From: Mesorhizobium sp. | GTDB taxonomy: Bacteria; Pseudomonadota; Alphaproteobacteria; Rhizobiales; Rhizobiaceae | Assembly (NCBI GenBank): GCA_019509685.1 | Contig: JAEKLU010000226.1 | Location: 1-12,233, forward strand | Length of the DNA stretch: 12,233 nt | Direction of reading: 5' to 3' | Shown here: positions 8,430 to 12,233 of the stretch, in pieces | Layout of the letters: the number at the start of each line of letters is the position of its first letter | Numbering within the stretch: the stretch's first letter is position 1 | The notes under the pieces: model-generated | What the model was told of the DNA's origin: nothing | What the model saw: the letters and a program-made list of their open reading frames with translations, nothing else | The model's database searches: none | Translations under genes and position numbers: made by a program

Positions 8430-8627
8430 CTACGCAACAGCTCTAAACTCGGCGTCGGCCATCGTGCCCAGGCCCGCGCATTCGGCGCACGCCATGGTCT
8501 GTCCTGGGCAACCGGCCCGGTGTGTTCCTTGCGGGCAGCAATGGCCTTTTGACGCACACCACCTGGAGCAATCGAAAACTTTCCCGCTGCCGTGGCAGTG
8601 CGGGCACGTCATTTTCACTGAGGTCAT
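8430..8627 (-). CDS. Small cysteine-rich protein with two DnaJ-type CxxCxGxG motifs
   Basis: A 65-residue protein with nine cysteines. Residues 8-15 (CPHCHGSG) and 47-54 (CAECAGLG) are exact CxxCxGxG motifs, the zinc-binding units of DnaJ and related thiol proteins. DnaJ has four such motifs; here the segment between them (16-46) carries five further cysteines (20, 24, 30, 31, 40) and two histidines in a non-canonical order. Cys8/11 and Cys47/50 would form one zinc site; the middle may hold a second. There is no J-domain or substrate-binding domain. ATG 8627 is taken as start; its ribosome site is weak (GTAGAG), and Met6 is possible. It stands alone between the VOC operon and tRNA-Glu. Zinc binding is a strong inference; function is unknown (redox or chaperone-partner role possible). 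Confidence 0.75.
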   Translation of the reverse strand: MTSVKMTCPHCHGSGKVFDCSRWCASKGHCCPQGTHRAGCPGQTMACAECAGLGTMADAEFRAVA

Positions 8628-8851
8628 TATCTACTCTACCCGACCCAAATCCGCGTTGCCGCAGATGCTATCCCCGCACCGCAAGTAACAGAGATTGCTA
8701 CGCTTTCAAGCGTGGCGGCCTGACTTAAATTGGGTGTATCGGGGTACACGGATCTGCAGGGTTTTCGCCGATGCCGCCGCCGCTCGCAATCAAACGCAAT
8801 CCACACGGCGGCTGCCTGAAAATTGCCGATAATGTGGGAGGAGCCGCTGCT

Positions 8852-8926
8852 TGGTACGCCCAAGGGGAATCGAACCCCTGTTCCCGCCGTGAGAGGGCGG
8901 TGTCCTGACCGCTAGACGATGGGCGC
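8852..8926 (-). tRNA. tRNA-Glu (anticodon CTC)
   Basis: Complete cloverleaf on the minus strand: acceptor GCGCCCA pairing with TGGGCGT (one G-U at the end), D-arm with CTAGCGGTCAGGA, anticodon stem CCGCC/GGCGG with loop CTCTCAC (anticodon CTC at 8893-8891), T-arm AGGGG TTCGATT CCCCT, and an encoded 3' CCA after discriminator A. It is 75 nt long with CCA. It decodes GAG. The region downstream of its 3' end shows no integrase gene or duplicated tRNA end, so I see no integrated element. Confidence 0.97.
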
Positions 8927-8940
8927 GCTCAAGAAGGCGC

Positions 8941-8969
8941 TACATAGGCTGGCGGCCGGCAAAAAGCAA
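8941..8969 (-). promoter_or_regulatory. Predicted promoter of tRNA-Glu
   Basis: On the minus strand TTGCTT (8969-8964), 17 bp and TATGTA (8946-8941) precede the tRNA, followed by a GC-rich stretch GCGCC as is common in stable-RNA promoters. The -10 match is modest. Confidence 0.4.
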
Positions 8970-9011
8970 CGGGGTTTTGGACGCCGCGCCGACTTTGCCG
9001 AAGGCATGTCC

Positions 9012-9440
9012 TCAAGCCTGCCGTTTAGGCTCGATCAGGTCCCAGAGATTGCCGTAGAGATCGGCGAACACCGCCACCGTGCCATAGGGCTCATGGCGTA
9101 GCGCTTCGCGAAATTCGATGCCGTTCGCCAGCATCGCCTGATGGTCGCGGGCAAAATCGTCGGTTTCGAGGAAGAGGAACACGCGGCCGCCGGCCTGATT
9201 GCCGATGCGGCTTGCCTGCTCTTCGCCGGAAGCTTCGGCCAGAAGCAGCCGCGCGCCCTGCCCTGCCGCCGGCGTGACCGTGACCCAGCGCTTGCCGCCG
9301 CCGAGGTCGACGTCGTCGGTCAGCACAAAGCCGAGACGACAGACATACCAGGCAATCGCCTCGTCATAGTTGCCGACGACGAGCGCGACGGTGGCAACGC
9401 TGCGATGCCCGGCAAAGCCGCTCATTTGTTGCGTGCTCAT
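9012..9440 (-). CDS. VOC-superfamily protein, single-domain glyoxalase-like
   Basis: A 142-residue protein of the VOC fold: VATVALVVGNYDEAIAWYVCRLGF (first module) and RVFLFLETDDFARDHQAMLANGIEF then VFADLYGNLWDLIEP (second module). The usual first metal ligand (His in xHxxL near the start) is replaced (VALVV), so the classical glyoxalase metal site is incomplete; it may be a non-enzymatic binding or resistance-type VOC protein. ATG 9440 overlaps the stop of the upstream membrane protein as ATGA, which indicates translational coupling; Met6 at 9425 is an alternative. Neither has a strong ribosome site. Confidence 0.85.
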   Translation of the reverse strand: MSTQQMSGFAGHRSVATVALVVGNYDEAIAWYVCRLGFVLTDDVDLGGGKRWVTVTPAAGQGARLLLAEASGEEQASRIGNQAGGRVFLFLETDDFARDHQAMLANGIEFREALRHEPYGTVAVFADLYGNLWDLIEPKRQA

Positions 9441-9820
9441 TTGTTGCGGATTGGGAACTGCCCGATCACGCGGCGTTCGGCGATGTCGTAGAGGAAGATG
9501 GCGCGGCTGCCGTCGGCGAGCTCGGCGTCGATCGACAGGCGATTGCCGGAGAGCGACTGGCTGATCACCTTGGCGCCGACCGGCAGCACGATATCGCCGC
9601 TCAAGGCAACGCCGGCCGGCACCTGTAGGTCGGCGACCGGCGCGGATGCCGTGCCCGGCAACCTGTTCATTTTGTAGACAAGCGCCGCGATCACCACCAT
9701 AACCGCGAGAAACAGAATGCCGAGATTGATCATCATGAAGCGGACGAGCTTCCGGCGCACATTTTCGGCAGCCGGGTCCAGCGGCTTTTCCTCTTCTTCT
9801 TCGGCGACGGGCCGGGCCAT
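9437..9820 (-). CDS. Single-pass inner-membrane protein of unknown function
   Basis: A 127-residue protein: a Glu-rich cytoplasmic N-terminus (residues 1-28), one hydrophobic helix (about 29-49, FMMINLGILFLAVMVVIAAL) and a periplasmic domain of about 75 residues predicted to be beta-rich (VPAGVALSGDIVLPVGAKVI, LSGNRLSIDAELADGSRAIF, LYDIAERRVIGQFPI). It resembles a small uncharacterised rhizobial family (possibly DUF6476, from memory only). ATG 9820 is used; no clear ribosome site is seen. It is divergent from rluD with only 26 bp between start codons and overlaps the downstream VOC gene by 4 bp. Confidence 0.78.
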   Translation of the reverse strand: MARPVAEEEEEKPLDPAAENVRRKLVRFMMINLGILFLAVMVVIAALVYKMNRLPGTASAPVADLQVPAGVALSGDIVLPVGAKVISQSLSGNRLSIDAELADGSRAIFLYDIAERRVIGQFPIRNK

Positions 9821-9846
9821 GGCTAAACAATCCGCAACGGGTTTCG

Positions 9847-10917
9847 ATGAGCGCTCATAACGAAGAGACCCCGATATTGATAGAGGACGAATTGGCGGAC
9901 GAGGAATCGACCGCCAGCGAAGCCACCGTGCTGGAAACCGGCGCGGACGCGGCCGGCCAACGCCTCGACCAATGGCTTGCCGCCAAGCTCGGGCCGGAGC
10001 TCTCACGCAGCCGCGTCCAGGCGCTGATCAAACAAGGCGCCGTCTCCATCGCCGGCAAGGCGGTGCTGGAGGCCAAGCGCAAGCTGGCGGCCGGCGAACG
10101 CGTCTCGGTCGTCGTTCCCGCGCCGGAGCCTGCCGAACCGCAGGGCGAGAACATCCCGCTCGACATCCTCTATGAGGACGACGAGCTGATCGTCATCAAC
10201 AAGCCGGCCGGGCTGGTCGTGCACCCCGGCGCCGGCAACTGGACCGGCACGTTGGTCAACGCGCTGATCCACCATTGCGGCGACAGCCTCTCCGGCATCG
10301 GCGGCGTCAGGCGTCCCGGCATCGTCCATCGGCTCGACAAGGAAACCAGCGGCGTCATGGTGGTGGCCAAGACCGACCGCGCCCACAAGACGCTGTCGGA
10401 AGCCTTCGCCGACCACGGCCGCACCGGCGATCTCGAGCGCGCCTATCTGGCGCTGGTCTGGGGCATTCCGACCCGCCCGACCGGCACCATCGAAACGTCG
10501 CTTGGCCGCGCCGCCGACCGTGTGCGCCGCGCCGTCGTCCCCGAGGGGCGCGACGATGCCCGCCATGCCATCACGCATTTCACGGTCGTCGAGCGCTTCG
10601 GCGAGGCGCAGAGAGAATTCGCCACCGCCAGCCTGGTCGAATGCCGGCTGGAAACCGGCCGAACCCACCAGATCCGCGTCCACATGGCCCATATCGGCCA
10701 TCCTGTCATCGGTGACCCGGATTACGGCCTTGCCTTCCGCACCAAGGCCAACCGGCTGCCGGAACCCTTGAAGAGCCTGACAAATGCATTTCCCAGGCAG
10801 GCCCTGCATGCCTGGCTCCTTGAATTCCGGCACCCGACCACCCATCTAACGATGAGGTTCGAGGCGCCGATACCAAGGGACATGGAGGAAATCGTCGGCG
10901 GCTTCCGCAAGCTCTGA
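9847..10917 (+). CDS. rluD: 23S rRNA pseudouridine synthase, RluA/RluD family
   Basis: Converts uridines of helix 69 of 23S rRNA (1911, 1915, 1917 in E. coli numbering) to pseudouridine. The 356-residue protein has a variable acidic start (1-33), an S4 RNA-binding domain (about 37-95, QRLDQWLAAKLGPELSRSRV), then the catalytic domain with HRLDKETSGVMVVAK holding catalytic Asp164, the NKPAGLVVHPGAGN loop (118-131) and GRTHQIRVH (271-279). The S4 domain and HPG loop fit RluD better than RluA or RluC, which is why the symbol is given; a RluA-family paralogue is still possible. The only Met near the start is at 9847; no ribosome site is visible. rpoH follows 218 bp downstream with its own promoter. 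Confidence 0.92.
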   Translation: MSAHNEETPILIEDELADEESTASEATVLETGADAAGQRLDQWLAAKLGPELSRSRVQALIKQGAVSIAGKAVLEAKRKLAAGERVSVVVPAPEPAEPQGENIPLDILYEDDELIVINKPAGLVVHPGAGNWTGTLVNALIHHCGDSLSGIGGVRRPGIVHRLDKETSGVMVVAKTDRAHKTLSEAFADHGRTGDLERAYLALVWGIPTRPTGTIETSLGRAADRVRRAVVPEGRDDARHAITHFTVVERFGEAQREFATASLVECRLETGRTHQIRVHMAHIGHPVIGDPDYGLAFRTKANRLPEPLKSLTNAFPRQALHAWLLEFRHPTTHLTMRFEAPIPRDMEEIVGGFRKL

Positions 10918-11013
10918 AAAGACCTGCCATCAAGACGCTTCAAACCAGCCTTCAAAAAACCTGACTGGCGTTGTTCACTTACGAGTGACACACTGTTTCG
11001 TGTTGAACAATCG

Positions 11014-11044
11014 CCTGTCTTTTCTGGTTTTGTTCCTATATATA
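11014..11044 (+). promoter_or_regulatory. Possible heat-shock (RpoH-type) promoter of rpoH
   Basis: CCTATAT (11035-11041, inside CCTATATATA) matches the alphaproteobacterial RpoH -10 consensus CYTATNT, with CCTG (11014-11017; consensus CTTG) 17 bp upstream. This would allow autoregulation. The same TATATA stretch could equally be the -10 of a housekeeping promoter with a poor -35. A 7-bp inverted repeat (TTGTTCA at 10971-10977, TGAACAA at 11004-11010) flanks the region upstream. Confidence 0.4.
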
Positions 11045-11053
11045 CCGGTTGTC

Positions 11054-11076
11054 GCGGATGAGCCTTTGGCATCCGC
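11054..11076 (+). promoter_or_regulatory. Hairpin in the rpoH leader
   Basis: GCGGATG (11054-11060) pairs perfectly with CATCCGC (11070-11076) around a 9-nt loop, at the very start of the expected leader of about 85 nt. It does not cover the ribosome site (AGAGGGGG at 11121-11128), so it is not by itself an RNA thermometer; it may steady the 5' end. Confidence 0.4.
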
Positions 11077-11135
11077 AATACATGTCCGCCGCGTTCAGGG
11101 GGCATGCATCACTCCAATAGAGAGGGGGCGCTATC

Positions 11136-12047
11136 ATGGCCCAATCATTACCCAGTATCGTTTCCGGTGAAGGCGGTCTCAGCCGTTACCTGGAAGAAAT
11201 CCGTCGCTTTCCGATGCTTCAGCCGCAGGAAGAGTATATGCTCGCCAAGCGTTATGCCGAGCATGAAGACACCACGGCTGCGCACAAGCTCGTCACCAGC
11301 CATTTGCGGCTCGTCGCCAAGATCGCCATGGGCTATCGCGGCTACGGCTTGCCGATCGGCGAAGTGATCTCGGAAGGCAATGTCGGCCTCATGCAGGCCG
11401 TCAAGAAATTCGAACCCGAGCGTGGCTTCCGCCTCGCCACCTACGCCATGTGGTGGATCAAGGCCTCGATCCAGGAGTACATCCTGCGCTCGTGGAGCCT
11501 GGTCAAGATGGGTACCACCGCCAACCAGAAGCGCCTGTTCTTCAACCTGCGCAAGGTGAAGGGCAAGATCCAGGCTTTGGATGACGGCGACCTCAAGCCC
11601 GACCAGATCGCCGAGATCGCCACCCGCCTGAATGTGTCCGAGGCCGAAGTGGTATCGATGAACCGCCGCCTGTCGGGCGACGCGTCGCTCAACGCCCCGA
11701 TCCGGGCGAGCGAAGGCGAGTCCGGAGAATGGCAGGATTGGCTGGTCGACGATCACGAAAGCCAGGAAGACATGCTGATCGAGCAGGACGAGCTGGAGAA
11801 CCGGCGCGGCATGCTGTCGGGCGCGCTCTCGGTGCTCAACGATCGCGAGCGGCGCATCTTCGAGGCCCGTCGCCTCGCCGAAGAGCCGCTGACGCTGGAA
11901 GAGCTGTCGGCCGAGTTCGACATCAGCCGCGAGCGCGTGCGGCAGATCGAGGTGCGCGCCTTCGAGAAGGTGCAGGACGCGGTCAAGGCCGCGGCCAGGC
12001 GCCAGAACCAGGCGCTGCGCACCATCGACGCGCAACCTGCGGCTTAA
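11136..12047 (+). CDS. rpoH: Heat-shock sigma factor RpoH (sigma-32)
   Basis: Directs RNA polymerase to heat-shock promoters (chaperones, proteases). The 303-residue protein has region 1.2/2.1 (LSRYLEEIRRFPMLQPQEEY), region 2.2-2.4 (SEGNVGLMQAVKKFEPERGF and ATYAMWWIKASIQEYILRSW, 79-120), the RpoH box QKRLFFNLRK (131-140) that marks this family, and region 4.2 with its helix-turn-helix (LTLEELSAEFDISRERVRQI, 252-271). ATG 11136 has a strong ribosome site (AGAGGGGG). Rhizobia often carry two or more rpoH genes; this one resembles RpoH1 of Sinorhizobium by memory of its sequence. It follows rluD, an order I recall as common in this group, and ends in a strong terminator. Confidence 0.97.
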   Translation: MAQSLPSIVSGEGGLSRYLEEIRRFPMLQPQEEYMLAKRYAEHEDTTAAHKLVTSHLRLVAKIAMGYRGYGLPIGEVISEGNVGLMQAVKKFEPERGFRLATYAMWWIKASIQEYILRSWSLVKMGTTANQKRLFFNLRKVKGKIQALDDGDLKPDQIAEIATRLNVSEAEVVSMNRRLSGDASLNAPIRASEGESGEWQDWLVDDHESQEDMLIEQDELENRRGMLSGALSVLNDRERRIFEARRLAEEPLTLEELSAEFDISRERVRQIEVRAFEKVQDAVKAAARRQNQALRTIDAQPAA

Positions 12048-12066
12048 CAAGCTCGAGGCAGAAAAG

Positions 12067-12096
12067 AAAAGGCGGCGCTCCGGCGCCGCCTTTTTT
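12067..12096 (+). terminator. Strong rho-independent terminator of rpoH
   Basis: A perfect 12-bp stem (12067-12078 with 12083-12094, arm AAAAGGCGGCGC) around a TCCG loop is followed by a T-run (TTTTTTGTTTTG). It starts 19 bp after the rpoH stop. The A-rich left side (AAAAGAAAA) means it could also stop transcription arriving from the right. Confidence 0.93.
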
Positions 12097-12140
12097 GTTT
12101 TGTCGTCCGTCGGCGGTTAGCGAAAGTCGGACAACAGCTG

Positions 12141-12176
12141 ATCTCCCCCCTTGAGGGGGAGATGTCCGGCAGGACA
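12141..12176. repeat. Dispersed palindromic repeat (ATCTCCCCC type)
   Basis: ATCTCCCCC (12141-12149) pairs with GGGGGAGAT (12155-12163) around a 5-nt loop, followed at once by a second small hairpin TGTCC-GGCA-GGACA (12163-12176) and GAGGGGGGCG. From memory this arrangement is a frequent intergenic repeat in Mesorhizobium and relatives, REP-like in structure. It follows the rpoH terminator by about 45 bp. Confidence 0.6.
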
Positions 12177-12192
12177 GAGGGGGGCGTGACGG

Positions 12193-12210
12193 ATCGCAGC
12201 TTGCGATTTT
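12193..12210 (+). other. Small hairpin with T-tail at the right edge
   Basis: ATCGCA (12193-12198) pairs with TGCGAT (12202-12207) around GCT, followed by TTT. It may be a weak terminator or part of the repeat. No gene is visible between it and the window end. Confidence 0.3.
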
Positions 12211-12233
12211 AACTATCCCCAACCTGGAATTGT

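Noticed and set aside
8636..8863. Minus-strand 75-codon frame between tRNA-Glu and the cysteine-rich gene
   Set aside because: It starts inside the tRNA 3' end, has no ribosome site and no recognisable sequence. I treat 8628-8851 as non-coding, with only a small hairpin at 8697-8716.
8628..8930. Possible genomic-island attachment site at the tRNA-Glu 3' end
   Set aside because: tRNA genes are common integration sites, but no integrase, no second copy of the tRNA 3' end and no change in gene type is visible here.
10003..10845. Minus-strand 280-codon open frame
   Set aside because: Antisense shadow of rluD, whose catalytic motifs are complete.
11148..12050. Minus-strand 300-codon open frame
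   Set aside because: Antisense shadow of rpoH.

Overview
The window reads as a chromosomal segment of a high-GC alphaproteobacterium of the Rhizobiales, most likely Mesorhizobium or a close relative. This rests on the rluD-rpoH gene pair with a rhizobial-type RpoH, a tRNA-Glu of alphaproteobacterial type, two intergenic repeats of a kind I associate with rhizobia, and general codon use. The assignment is inferred from recall, not from a search. Almost every long extra reading frame is an antisense shadow of a real gene, as expected at this GC content.

Positions 1-1841 (minus strand): the start of a phosphate-uptake operon, pstS followed by pstC (cut by the window edge). pstS has a very clear PhoB box of three CTGNCAT-like half-sites at 11-bp steps running into a TATAAT -10, and a strong hairpin separates pstS from pstC. 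The 495-bp gap upstream holds this promoter, a terminator-like hairpin and a 20-bp perfect palindrome. Positions 1842-5114 (minus): a soluble hybrid histidine kinase with four PAS domains, HisKA/HATPase and two receiver domains, placed just upstream of the pst operon.

Positions 5314-6378: a small lipoprotein and a small unknown protein on the plus strand, convergent with a secreted TolA/TonB C-terminal-like protein on the minus strand. Positions 6379-6734 hold a rhizobial two-palindrome repeat and the terminator of the next unit. Positions 6735-8169 (minus): a two-gene operon of a glyoxalase/dioxygenase-fold (VOC) protein and a glutathione S-transferase that carries a histone-H1-like Lys/Ala/Pro tail. 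Positions 8430-8627 (minus): a tiny cysteine-rich protein that looks like an abridged DnaJ zinc finger. tRNA-Glu(CTC) follows at 8852-8926 (minus).

Positions 9012-9820 (minus): a single-pass membrane protein and a second VOC protein, overlapping by ATGA. They are divergent, by only 26 bp, from rluD (9847-10917, plus), the 23S rRNA pseudouridine synthase. rpoH (11136-12047, plus), the heat-shock sigma factor, follows with its own leader and a strong terminator, and then a second dispersed palindromic repeat at the right edge.

I see no phage, IS, CRISPR or secretion locus. Most of the window is ordinary core genome. The items most worth a second look are the miniature DnaJ-type zinc protein, the H1-tailed GST, the palindrome between the kinase and pstS, and the structured repeats.
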